64,000 bases of DNA from Moringa oleifera. Lineage: Eukaryota > Streptophyta > Magnoliopsida > Brassicales > Moringaceae. Location of the stretch: positions 6,628,897 to 6,692,896 of the forward strand of contig JAJFZO010000168.1 of assembly GCA_021397835.1 (NCBI GenBank), in the 5' to 3' direction. How positions within the stretch are numbered: position 1 is the first letter of the stretch; every line of letters starts with the position of its first letter. Positions 1 through 10,659 of the stretch are shown here, piece by piece. The translations under genes and the position numbers were made by a program. Under the pieces are notes generated by a model. That model did not search any database, had not been told where the DNA came from, and was given only the letters and a program-made list of their open reading frames with translations.

Positions 1-45
1 CATTGTTGTGACAGGGGAGAGGCTCTGCCCATCTGCTTTTCCCTG

Positions 46-1038
46 ATGACTCACTACAGCTCCAGCTACTATGACTCTCATCTTGATGAGCATCTTCAAG
101 TTTCTTACGCTGCTAACTACCAAACAGCTCCAACGCAAGCCTTGATGGGCAATTTCAGCTATGGTTTCCATGATCATGGATTCTTTCAGTATGATCCAAC
201 CCCTTATTATGGTGTTTATGGTTCTGCTACTAACCAACCAGTTGTTTCATACTATGCTACCACTTTCAGTGAGCCTGAACAACTTGTGCATAATCCATCT
301 CCCTTTTGCCGGACTCAGTTTACAGTATCCCACTGTGCCTGGGAATTCAATGAGATAGAGTTTGAAGAGTATGACCCAACACCTTATGGTGGTGGCTATG
401 ATCTTGCTTCGGTGTATGGCAAAGCCCTGCCTCCTTCAGAGGAAACTTGTTATCCTCCTTCATCAGTGGAACCTAATCCTTCATCAGTGGATGGTTTCTC
501 TTTCGCTTCCATTGAATCTCCTAACTTGAAAGAGGAAGCTAATGGTTCTGCAACAAAAGCCCCCAATGGAGCCAAAGGTAAAGAAGAGCTGCAATCTCAG
601 GTAAGCCGTGGAGAGCAGCGGAGCAAGGAGGAAAGTGCAGAAAGGAAGCCTATGGAGTCCTATGAAGGTGAGGATCACCATACTCAATCTGGTTCTGGAG
701 GGGAATTCCCAACTGAATCTGGTGAAGATCATGGTTGTGGATACGAAAGGATACAGCGGCAAATTCCATCAGGGTATGGCCTGGAAGCCATGGACCTTTG
801 TGAGAGCTTATTTGGTCACTGGCCTTGCTTGCTGCGTAGCAAGAGACTTAATGACCATCAGCAAGCTCCTGGTGAAGGCTCCAATGGCGACCCATGGAAG
901 GAGACTGCAGATTATCTCTTCGGCAGCTCATATCCTTACAGTGAAAGAAGAGATGACGGAGTTATTTACTGGGAACCCATCTATGGCTATCAGAGACATT
1001 ACCAGGAAAATCCTGTTTGTCAGCAGACTAGGTATTAG
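46..1038 (+). CDS. Uncharacterised plant Tyr/Gly-rich acidic protein, probable last exon
   Basis: An uninterrupted 330-codon frame ends at TAG-free TAA-type stop context in 1036-1038. The N-terminal third is rich in Tyr, Ser and Asp-Pro-Thr-Pro-Tyr type repeats (DPTPYYG near residue 50, DPTPYGGGY near 110). The middle (about 160-235) is Lys/Glu/Ser-rich and looks disordered. The C-terminal part holds a more conserved-looking block, DLCESLFGHWPCL, near residue 262, followed by ADYLFGSSYPY. I recognise this layout from uncharacterised plant proteins but know no function. No signal peptide or membrane segment is visible. The Met at 46 is the first in frame, but the frame stays open to the window edge and an AG at 13-14 could be a splice acceptor, so an upstream exon is possible. 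Confidence 0.7.
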   Translation: MTHYSSSYYDSHLDEHLQVSYAANYQTAPTQALMGNFSYGFHDHGFFQYDPTPYYGVYGSATNQPVVSYYATTFSEPEQLVHNPSPFCRTQFTVSHCAWEFNEIEFEEYDPTPYGGGYDLASVYGKALPPSEETCYPPSSVEPNPSSVDGFSFASIESPNLKEEANGSATKAPNGAKGKEELQSQVSRGEQRSKEESAERKPMESYEGEDHHTQSGSGGEFPTESGEDHGCGYERIQRQIPSGYGLEAMDLCESLFGHWPCLLRSKRLNDHQQAPGEGSNGDPWKETADYLFGSSYPYSERRDDGVIYWEPIYGYQRHYQENPVCQQTRY

Positions 1039-4000
1039 GAAGACACCCATGAATTCAAGATTGTTGGGAGCTTGTAACATACATGCTATCAATTTCCTCC
1101 TTACATGTTATAACAATAGGCATGCTAATTCCTTCTACCCATCTATGATGGGCTTCAACTTTGAAGCCTAGTTGCCTGGTCACCACTTGCATTTGGGGAA
1201 CACATTCACTAGTTTACTCATTTCTACTCAACCATCATGGCGGATAATTCACACCAATCAAATTAGGGCTTTTTTTAAAAAAAAATTGTTAGATAAGAAA
1301 AACATTTAATTTTTATAAAATTAAAGAAATTTTCCACATTAAGTTATATCACCATTTGAAAATATGCAATATGGGTTAAGTATTACCAAATTGTTATTTA
1401 CTTGACTTCTAAGGATGAACTTCAACGATTTTGTAAGCATGCATAATCAATTATATGAAATTTTCTTGGTCGATTTCTCTAATTATGGTACAAGCATAAG
1501 TTAGTTATCAATAGAGTCTAGCAATGGGTTGTTAAGCATGGAGCATTAGACTTCTAGTGCTTGGTATAGGTGATAAGCCTTGGACCTCAGAGGGACTAAT
1601 GCCTTTAAGATTTATCTAAGAGATTGAAATTTTAGTTGAGGAGAAAGAGCATGATATTTAATCGGGTAAAATAAAAAAATTTACTAATTAGATTTTGATT
1701 TATTAATTTTGATTATATTAAAATTTTATTAAAAATTAAAAATATTTAAATTAAAATTTTTTAATAATTTTTAATTTCAAAATTTTTACATATATATATA
1801 AATATATTTAAATTACCATTACAAAAAAATTTACATGATCAAAATAAATTTTTAAAAATTCATAAAAAAATTTTAATTTAAAATTATTTAAATTTAAGTA
1901 ATAAACTCAAAATAAAGTGTAGTTTTCGTCTGATTGATTTTGAGGTATTTGAATTGCAAATCTTTTTTAATTATTCATAACTGTTTGAACTAATATTTAT
2001 TTTAAATTAAAATTATAGATCAAAATTTGATTTATAATTTTTTTACTTTTAAATATTATATTTTTTTAATAATAAGAATAAATTTTGAAATTTTATATAG
2101 TTTTTATCTAGCACAAAATTATAACATTTGCTTAAGCTGAAGAAAACAAACTAAGAACACAAAAGGGAAGAAAGAGTGGAAAGAGGAGACAAAACTTAGA
2201 GTATTAAAGGATAAGAAATGGGAATGAATGTTTGTACGAAAGACATAATTAGATGAAAAACATAGAAAGCGATAAAGTGAAGGGAAGTGGCATTTTGTAA
2301 CACAAAAGTATAATGTAGGGTTTATCATTTTGTTTTATATATGTGGCAAACCATTTAATTAACCATAATTATGGCTTCCAATAAGACCTTCATTTGCTTT
2401 TTAAGCCATTTCGCGTGCCATCCCCCGTGCCTTAAGGAAGTGTAACACAATTGATTAATGTGTATGAACTTCCAACATTAGAGTTTTTAGCAAAATGCCC
2501 ACAAAAAAATGAAGAAAAAAATGAAATCACGGAGACATAGGAGATCATGACGAAGGCCAATTGTGGTACATCTAAGTCTATGGATCTTAATTAACAAAAT
2601 ATGATTTGAAAATTTGTTATTTGTTAAATGGGGAATGTTTTTTTAGTGAGATGACCTTATTATTTAAGGATATTTGATTTTATTTCAATTAGAAAAGTGT
2701 TATTTTAAGATTTTAATTATTACAAATTTATTTTTGGATAAAAATATATAAATTTTGATATTTATTTGTGTTATGAAAAAAATTGAAAAATCAAATCTAT
2801 TAATTTGGATTAAATTAATTTTATCAAATTTGAAATTAAAAATAATTAAATTAAAAATTCTATACAATAAATTTTGATTGAAAATTTTTTATAAACACAA
2901 AAAATATTTAAGCTATCAAAAAAATTTAAAAATTTTTGAGTATTAAAATATTCTTTAAAAATTTATATTGTTAAAATAATTGATAAAAAATAGTTCGTGA
3001 ATTAAAAATTACTCAAATTTGAAGAAAATATTTAAAATATAACATAGAATTTATTTGAATTATTTTTAATTATTTTGATAATGAAAATATTTTTAATTTT
3101 TTATGATTATTTGAGTATAGATTCAATTTAAATCAAATTAATAGATTAAAATTTGATTTATCACTTTTTAAATATTTAAATTTGTTTAATAACACAAGAT
3201 AAATATTAATTTTTTAATTTTTAATTTTTAATTTTTTTATATTTTTAATACTGATTTTTAATATTTTAAAATATTATCAAAAAAATTATATATTATGTGA
3301 TAATATTATGTTTAAATAATATGAGATATAAATATTTGATATCATATTTCATTACATCATCACATGAATAATAACAAATTAACAATCACCTTTTAATATA
3401 AATTTTGGCACATTTTTATTCTTGTAAGATTTTTTTAAGGTATATTTTTTTAATTGAACAAAATCATATGATCATAATTAAAAATAAATAATAATTTATC
3501 GGTTCCCGATAAAATTTTTGTCGATGATTTTAATTATTAATATTTATCGTTTACCATAAAATTTTAATCAACAAATTAAAATATATCAAACATTTGGCCA
3601 CCTTATCACCACTATTTTAATAATAATGTTGCATAGTTGATATGACATTAACGAAGAAATGGCATTGGCCAGCTGGCTGTAAGACAATAAGGGGAAGAGG
3701 AAATAAATTCAAAAGGCGATGAAAGCCCTCGTAGTTGTCACCGGTGGGGTACCTCCTTTATCATTCTAGCCCTCTGCCTGACCGTGTATTCAACTTGTCG
3801 TTTTAGGGCATTTTAGATTCCGTTTTGTGGATCTTCTTTCTTGCGCATCAAAAACACGCACCTCTTAATTCTGCCTCTTCCCAACTAAACTCTCAGGCCA
3901 ACCTGCGTTCAGATTTCCCTTCCTGCTCTTCATTATCTGCTGTCTCCAACTACACTTTTATATGACCGAAATGCCCCTAAATTTTACCATAACTAATAAT

Positions 4001-4678
4001 TTGATTTAAAAAATATAGATTTTTAAATATATTCTTTTTTTCATTTTATATTTTAAAATATTGATCAAATTTAATTTTAATTTGATAATTTTTACTAATT
4101 TTTTAAATACAAAAATATTTAAATTGTTATTACAAAAGCTTTCTGAATATTTTGAGACATGAAAATGTATTTTTTAAAATTTATATTATAAAAATTAAAA
4201 AGTTATGAAAGATAATTTATGAACCAAAAATTATTTTATTTTAAAATAAAGTATAACATTTATTTAAATTATTTTAAAGATGCTTTGATAATAAAACTAT
4301 TTTTAATTTTTTAAACCTTGAATTAAAGTATAATAATATTAGATGTAAACTTAATTTAATCGATATATTAAAATTTAAATTAAAAAATTAATATAGTTTA
4401 ATTTTTTAATATTTATTTTTTAATTAATAATACAAATACTGTCCTAATGTAAGGGTGTTTACGGCATTTCACAACGAGACATGGCTTCTAATTCCATTAT
4501 CCGCATTGTTGAGACCAAATGATGCCGAGAAGGGTAATTTAGTCAATACGTTTTGCCAGCTCATAAATTGGATAGTCCTTCCTGGCCCCCACTTTTTAAC
4601 TTTAAAGAACCTCAAAAACCCTCCGCAAAACCTCCAATCTGTGTATCTGTCCTCTCTGTCCGCGACACCTCTTCATCG
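1039..4678. other. AT-rich intergenic region
   Basis: No gene is supported here. From about 1640 to 3600 and 3980 to 4440 the DNA is extremely AT-rich, with many short inverted A/T tracts. The segment 2720-3190 has partly complementary ends (a phrase around AAATCTATTAATTTGGATTAAAT recurs inverted near 3120-3165), as in decayed fold-back elements. The 3650-3960 stretch has more balanced composition but shows no convincing reading frame. It may be a regulatory region or an old insertion. Confidence 0.6.
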
Positions 4679-5457
4679 ATGTCTTTCTCTCCCTCACCCG
4701 TCTCTTTCCTCCTCCTCCTTCTCCTCCTTCCGCTCGCAGCTTCGTCCTCTATCCAAGCCCTTCTTCAAAGCCAAGGTCTACCGGGTGGTCTGTTCCCAGA
4801 AAACGTGAAGTCTTACAGTCTTGACCCAACTGGGCGCCTGGAGGTGCACCTGGAAAGCCCATGCTTGGCCAAGTATGACACCAGAGTGTTCTTTGACAGT
4901 GTGGTGAGGGCTAACCTCAGCTACGGTGGGCTCGTGGGACTTGAAGGTCTGTCTCAGGAAGAGCTGTTCTTGTGGTTGCCTGTTAAGGGTATTATAGTGA
5001 GTGATCCGTCCTCTGGGCTTATCTTGTTTGACATCGGGGTAGCTCATAAGCAGCTCTCTCTTTCTCTCTTTGAAGATCCTCCTGTTTGCAAGCCTCAAGG
5101 TGCCTTACCCTCGTTCTCTCTCTTTAATTCTTGTTGATCTGCTGATTTGTTTGATATTTTGCTTTTCTTACTAAAATTGATCCCCGAGTTTTTGTATCAC
5201 TAATGGGTTCCTTTCTTATTTTGCCTCTTTGCTGGTTAAGAAATTGAGAGAGAAGATAAATTTCTCGGTTTTCTCACCAAACAGACACACGCACACACAC
5301 AGAGTTACAGAATTCTAAGTTTTCTCTCTATGAAGTTTTTCTTTTTTCCAATTTTCTTTGAAGGCTTTGAGTTAATTCGGAAAGAAATGTGGATTTTGCA
5401 GGAATTCTTTCAGAGAAGGTTGCGAGGAAGAAGATGGGATTTCAAGTTCAGAGATGA
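4679..5457 (+). CDS. DUF538 family protein, two exons
   Basis: Proposed CDS is join(4679..5099, 5402..5457), 158 residues. The Met at 4679 is chosen because it opens a classic signal peptide: a short Ser/Pro start, a Leu-rich core, then AASSS. A frame extends upstream but adds unrelated residues. The mature part carries the DUF538 signature: LLQSQGLPGGLFPENVKSY near residues 25-45, then YGGLVGLEG, the LWLPVKGI strand and the end motif SLSLFEDPPVCKP. The donor is CAAG|GTGCC and the acceptor TTTTGCAG|GAATTC; the join keeps frame and adds the tail GILSEKVARKKMGFQVQR before TGA. Such small secreted plant proteins have been linked to trichome development and stress, but the biochemical role is not settled. 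There is no neighbour of related function. Confidence 0.88.
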
Positions 5458-6678
5458 AAAATCTCTCCTGCATTTAAAGGATAATTTTTTCACCATTTTT
5501 TCATTTTCATTTTTTTGTTATCAAAAATATGGAGTAAAGTTGATATACTTAAATGCTGATAATGCTGTAAAAATGGAAAATGTGGGGATACCAGTGGGAA
5601 ACTTATGGAATTTCAATATTCATAACTGATAGAAATGCTTAATGATTGCCTTTGTGTACTTGTCATCTTCTTGTCTTTGAAGGATGATTTGCTTAGTTTG
5701 GAAGTAAGGCTTGTTAGTCCAATCTTCTAGTTTCTATACGAAATGAGTTGTTTGTGTGAATTTTCATATTTTGCTTAGTCGGAAATTTGAGAAATTTAGT
5801 TCCTGGTATGAACCAGTTGAGATGGGTACATTGATATACAGCAGATCTCTTTGATCTCTTTCTCTTGCTAGGAAGTGTAGCAGTGCTGCATTCTTTTCTT
5901 CTTTATACCTGTTAATTGCAAGAATTACCAAATCACTGTCTGAAGAATTTAATAATTCTATCCTTCAAGGTTACTCTATTGAACTAGTTGCTTTTATCAA
6001 CTAGTCCTTGGTTGTAAGGAATGCTTGTCTGTATGTCAATTCAAGCATGTCTGCTTCAGACAACTTGTTTGCTGCAGATGAGAAGGTTCTTGCTTGATCT
6101 GAACTGCCAGTTTTTTGTTTTTTCCCCTGGAAATTAACTGGAATTCTATGAAACCAAACATCCTCGTACTGACAACCGTGTCTGCTTAGAACAACTTTTT
6201 TGCTGCAGGGACTTGCAGATGACAAGTTTCTTGCTTGATCTGAACTGCAAGTTTTTGTTTTGTCTTTTCCCTGGAAATTAATGAAGATTCTGTGAAACCA
6301 AATACCCATGTTCTGCAAATTAAGTCAACCAAGTATCTTTCACTTGAAGCTGGTTGCATTTTATTGTTTAGTTCTGGTTTGAGTTGAGGCTTCTTTTTGC
6401 TTAATCAATAGGCCACAGGATTTTTTACTGATTCAACCTTAATTAACAATCTTTCTTATGTCTTTCTTGCCTTATAACACATTCAACTTCAAAACTTCCC
6501 CAAGTTAGTCCAGCATTTCCCAGATCAAGGGGCTGTCCTTGTACATGACAGAATAATCAGGAAATTATTGGATTACAGAGTTATTATTTTTGGGTAATCA
6601 TATCTGTAGAAGTTTCAGCCTAGCATCAGTTTCATGTCTTAACGCAAGATGATGCTCTTCCATAATTGTTAGTTATAG
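5458..6678. other. Intergenic region between DUF538 and DYT1-like genes
   Basis: The two genes converge here, so this holds both 3' ends. No further coding region is supported. It contains the local tandem duplication listed separately at 6047-6315. Confidence 0.6.
6047..6315. repeat. Imperfect tandem duplication, unit about 132-137 bp
   Basis: Two adjacent copies (about 6047-6178 and 6179-6315) share, in order, TCTGCTT.AGA.CAACTT, TTGCTGCAG, TTCTTGCTTGATCTGAACTG, a T-rich tract, CCCTGGAAATTAA and TCT.TGAAACCAAA. Substitutions and small indels separate them, so the duplication is not recent. It lies in noncoding DNA. Confidence 0.8.
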
Positions 6679-7687
6679 TTATATGTTTCTGATGATCTTG
6701 AGCAGTGACTCGCTGGTTTGCTGAACTGTGAGCTTGTAATCAAAAGTTCCCTGAAATCAAGACAGTTTAGATCCTTGAAATTATATATGAAAATTAAGGC
6801 AGAACACAGGAACACAAGCTCCCTGAAATGGAAACAGTTTAGATCCCTGTGAATTATATAGAAACATTAAGACAGAGCACGAGAACATTTTTCTTGGTAC
6901 TTTTCTGGCTCAGTGGAAGCTGCAATTTCACTGTCTGCTTGTACTTAGTGTAGAGCTTTACCTCAATGGATGATGAAACTAGCATGGCTCCTTTAGAGGT
7001 GGTAACACTGGTGTCAGTGAGCTCAAAGCCGAGCAGACTCATGGCCTCAATCAATCTGGTGAATCGTCCCCTTCTCCTTACTAAGATGATCTTTATCCAG
7101 AACTTATTCCCATTGATATAAGTCACCTGAACATCTTCCTGTTCACAATGAGAAAACAAGCTAAAGAATGGAAGAGCTTAAATCTGATCGATTAGAATTT
7201 GGGTGACTGAATACCAACCTCAATCTCGCACTCAATCTCCTCCTCCGCAGCAGCACTGTCATCACATCTTGGTTTTGGTCCCTCTTCAGATGATGAGGCT
7301 TCCATTTCAAGAAGCTGGTTGCTAAGCGTCTCGACAGTCATCTGCAGCTCCTCGATGTAAGTAATTGCATCGTCAATTATGGTTGCTTTGTTCATCTGAA
7401 ACCAGGCAAGAAACCCCATTTGTCAGAAAAAAATGATCTAAACATGCAATCAGAGAAGAATTACTTATGCTCTGGGTACTTGCATTGGTGATGATGGGCA
7501 CTAATGCTCGCAACGTCAAGAGCCTGCCACTGAGCTTCCTCCTCCTACGCCTCTCTGCCTCCAGGTTCTTCGACTTATACCCAGTCATTTGATCATTCCT
7601 ATACCTTCTCCTCCCCATCCTTCCGCCGCCACTGCCACCATCCTCTGCTATATGTAACTCATTCATGGCAGAGCCTACAAACTCCAT
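6679..7687 (-). CDS. DYT1: DYT1-like bHLH transcription factor (tapetum development)
   Basis: Four exons on the minus strand: 7687-7484, 7395-7219, 7138-6962 and 6750-6679, 209 residues, close to the length of Arabidopsis DYT1 (about 207). The basic region NLEAERRRRRKL (residues 41-52) and helix 1 end in VPIITN at the exon 1 edge; exon 2 opens with MNKATIIDDAITYIEELQ, which is helix 2. A Glu/Ser-rich linker follows. Exon 3 carries the C-terminal conserved domain (FWIKIILVRRRGRFTRLIEA, then LGFELTDTSVTTSKGAMLVS). The last exon ends in ESLLKIIRNI. DYT1 in Arabidopsis acts early in tapetum gene control in anthers; the same role here is inference from sequence likeness. Intron 1 has a GC donor (AAT|GCAAGT). 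A TATA-like element lies about 80 bases upstream of the start. Confidence 0.9.
6746..6889. repeat. Tandem duplication within the last intron of the DYT1-like gene
   Basis: Two imperfect copies of about 70 bp (6746-6820 and 6821-6889) share TCCCTGAAAT, ACAGTTTAGATCC, GAAATTATAT and AGAACAC/GAGCAC blocks. Each carries a minus-strand TTTCAG|GG acceptor-like site. The left copy holds the acceptor used in my model (exon start 6750); the other would start an exon at 6822. Confidence 0.75.
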
Positions 7688-8514
7688 AGACGGAGATGGG
7701 TAGTCCTAATACAAGACGGCGCTCTTGCAGCATTACAAGTAGGTTTAGGCCGTGGTTTCAATGGTTATATAGCTGTCTCTCACAAGGGTAACATTTCCCA
7801 CAGAAAGAGAGAGAGAAGAGAATCTTGGTGATATTGTTTGTTAGGCATTCCTACCATGAAAAGCATAAGTCTCATTGATGCTGAGAAAGAGAAAGAAAGA
7901 ATTGGTTGTGCATTCAGTTAAGAATTGCCATATATATTTTCCGTCACAACCATATAAGCAATACATAGAGGCAATCAGATTGATAACGAAAATTATGGTA
8001 TTATTATCATTATTATTATTTTTGTTCAGATTGATAACATGGCAGCTGTTTTCATTCTTGACTGTCAGTTAGCGTTGACTGCAAGTACAAATTGTGTGAG
8101 ACTTGCTTTGGTGTGTAAACTCTGATCAGGAGCCATATGCTCTGTACATGCTTTGTGGGTTGCACACTGCACTGAGCCATGCTAGATAGCTACAGATATG
8201 TCCATATGTCATGTAATTATATGCTTAAGTTAAATACATTTACTATATTCAAATTTCTGATTTTCATAATTGGGTTTAACATTAAGTAACCTTAAATCTG
8301 AGGGGTAAGATGTTCTTTGGGAACCCTAATTTATCTATTGATTAGCAAGTTATCTGACAGCGTCAACTAATAATAATATTTAATTAATGGTGCTATAAGA
8401 TAGAGGGTTATTTATCAGAAAGGTACTGTGGGCTGTGGAGCTTTTACTCTCTTCATTTCCATTTCTTTTATCTCCGGTTCAAAACCCTTCCATAACCCCT
8501 GCAGCCTCCAAAGG
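7688..8514. other. Shared upstream region of divergent DYT1-like and PPR genes
   Basis: Head-to-head intergenic region of about 830 bp. It holds a GA-rich stretch (7800-7830) and a short ATT/ATTATT run near 8000-8025. I see no gene in it. Confidence 0.55.
7765..7771 (-). promoter_or_regulatory. Probable TATA box of the DYT1-like gene
   Basis: Reads TATATAA on the minus strand, about 80 bases before the ATG at 7687. The position suits a core promoter with a short leader. Inferred from motif and spacing only. Confidence 0.5.
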
Positions 8515-9668
8515 ATGTCGTCTTTCTCTCGCTTTCTCCGGCGAGCCTTCTCGACAACTGGTCAGCTCCAAACCGACGCTGCCGGAAGCAGTGTCAAGTC
8601 ACTGTCGGGGATTTGTACAAGGAGCGCAGTCTTAAGCGCCTTGTGGAGAAATTCAAGAAATCATCTGAGTTGGACCGTTTCCGCACTAAAATCGGCATCT
8701 ATGAAAATACTGTTCGACGCCTCGCCTCTGCCAAGCGCTTCGGAATGATCGAGGAAATCTTGGAAGACCAAAAGAAGTACAAAGATATTACCAAAGAGGG
8801 GTTTGCAACCAGACTTATTGGTTTGTATGGGAGATCTGGGATGTTCGATAATGCCCAGCAGACGTTCGACGAAATGCCTGAGAAGAACTGCAAGAGGACG
8901 GTGTTGTCTTTCAACGCCCTCTTGGGAGCGTGTGTAAATTCGAAGAAGTTTGATAAAGTTGATGGCTTGTTTAGGGAGTTGCCAGGGAAGTTGTCAATTG
9001 AACCAGATTTGGTGTCTTATAATACGGTCATAAAGGCATACTGTGAGATGGGTTCGTTTGATTCCGCCATTCAAATGCTTGATGAGATGGAGAAGAAGAA
9101 TGTACAGCCTGATTTGATCACGTTTAATACCCTTTTGAATGGCTTTTATGTGAATGGGCGGTTTGCAGATGGAGAGAAAATATGGGGCCGAATGATGGAG
9201 AAGAATGTGGTGCCTGATATTAGGAGTTACAATGCTGTGTTGTTTGGATTAGGAATGGACAAGAGGACCAAAGAGGCAGTTGAGTTATTGGGAGAAATGA
9301 AGACTAAGGGGGTCAAACCTGACGCGTATAGCTTCAATGCTTTGATTAGAGGCTTTGTTAAGGAAGACAACTTGGAGGAATCAAAGAGGTATTACAGTGA
9401 AATAGAGAAGAATGATTGTGCTCCGGATAAAGCAACTTTTGCAACATTAATTCCTTTTCTTTGCAAAGAGGGGGATTTGGGCTTTGCAGTCAAGCTTTGC
9501 AAGGAGATTTTTAGTAGAAGGTGTCTTGTGGATGGGGCAATCTTGCAGCTTGTGGTGGATAGGTTGGTTAAGGAGTCCAAGATTCCTGAAGCTAAGGAGC
9601 TTGTGCAGCTTAGCAAGTCAAATGATTTCTATCGATATAAGCTAATCATTCGGGAGAGCAGCGAGTAG
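8515..9668 (+). CDS. P-class PPR protein (PPR336-like, mitochondrial type) with an apparent frameshift
   Basis: The body frame runs to TAG at 9668 and holds about six 35-residue PPR motifs plus a degenerate one, from TVLSFNALLGACV near 8903 on. Repeat edges follow the P-type pattern, e.g. PDLVSYNTVIKAYCEMG and PDLITFNTLLNGFYVNG. This architecture matches the small PPR336/rPPR group, some members of which are mitoribosome parts; that function is inferred. The ATG at 8515 opens a typical organelle presequence, SSFSRFLRRAFSTT, but in a different frame from the body. The body frame has no ATG before about 8745 and stops upstream at 8493. The frames meet at the GGGG run 8607-8610, where one missing base would explain the break. 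This may be a sequence error, a true disabling mutation or an unspotted intron. It is a tandem paralogue of the next gene. Confidence 0.8.
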
Positions 9669-10659
9669 TGCACTTTAGTTCGTTTTATGGTATTGAAAGG
9701 CATGTTGGGAAGGCAAATATTTGTGGGGTTGGAGAGTTTGAATAATTACTCTTTTTGCTAGAAAATGTGTTTAGACAAGTAGGTCTCTGCTTTCCGGTTC
9801 TTACTTATCATGTTGTTTAGATACTTTCTGGGTATCTGATTCCAGATTTTCCTTGCTGCTACTGACTTCAAGTTTCCACCATTTAATTTCACAAACAAAT
9901 CTATCATAAGTTTGCTTGCCTTGAATTGTTGATCATGTTAACTTTGTTGTCCCATTGCTGCTGGTTTAGATTGTCTGAAGTTTTTCATGATCAGCTATTT
10001 GAATTGGTGGTCATATTTATTTTGCGGGCTTGCTTGAGCAATGAAATTCAGCTGCAATGGGTTTGCATTAAGTATCAAATACTCTGTTATGCTTTCTTGA
10101 CTTGTCTGTCTTCCTTTCTTCAAGCATTTTCAGTCTCATCCTGTTCCACAAAATCCTTTCAAACTCATGTTTCTGTAATTTTCCAGGAAAAGCTACTCAC
10201 TGGTAGTTCTTTGTCCAAAGCTCATTGTATTAGTGAGTATATGAAATGCAATGCTGGATGTCTATTTACAACAGGAAGATTAATAGAGAATCTAATTTCT
10301 CTCCAACCATTTTTCATATTTGTTATCAGTGATGGATTTAAAATAATTATGGTAGATAATGAAATCATTCATGCGAATGAATATTTCTTTAATTTGAAAT
10401 CTTGTATTCCATTCTGACAGTTTTAATATGTGAATACTTTTTTTTTTTTTTCTCGTGGCAAGCATTATCAGCTGTCTTCAGTAGCAACAGAAGTTTTCGA
10501 TCTTAAAACGCCCATCTCCTGGAGAAAGCTAAATAAAGTAACAATAATTAAAGAATATAAAATAAATAAAAATAATCATAAAAGCCTAAAAAAAGAACTT
10601 CGTGAGTCATAAAGCGCTAGCCCACAAGACAATCCTTAACCTCTGCTTTACATTTTGAA
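9669..10659. other. Intergenic spacer between tandem PPR genes
   Basis: Holds the 3' end of the first PPR gene and the promoter of the second. One frame at 9926-10417 is open for 163 codons but is hydrophobic, Cys-rich and lacks family features. I treat it as noncoding. A poly-T tract lies at 10439-10451. Confidence 0.55.

Noticed and set aside
484..762. Minus-strand frame of 92 codons inside the first gene
   Set aside because: It is the antisense of a well-supported coding frame and has no recognisable domain.
608..1171. Plus-strand frame of 187 codons overlapping the first gene
   Set aside because: Alternative frame of the same exon; the other frame has clear composition and motif logic.
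9926..10417. 163-codon frame between the PPR genes
   Set aside because: Hydrophobic, Cys-rich composition typical of translated T-rich noncoding DNA; no motif, and it sits in a 3' flank.
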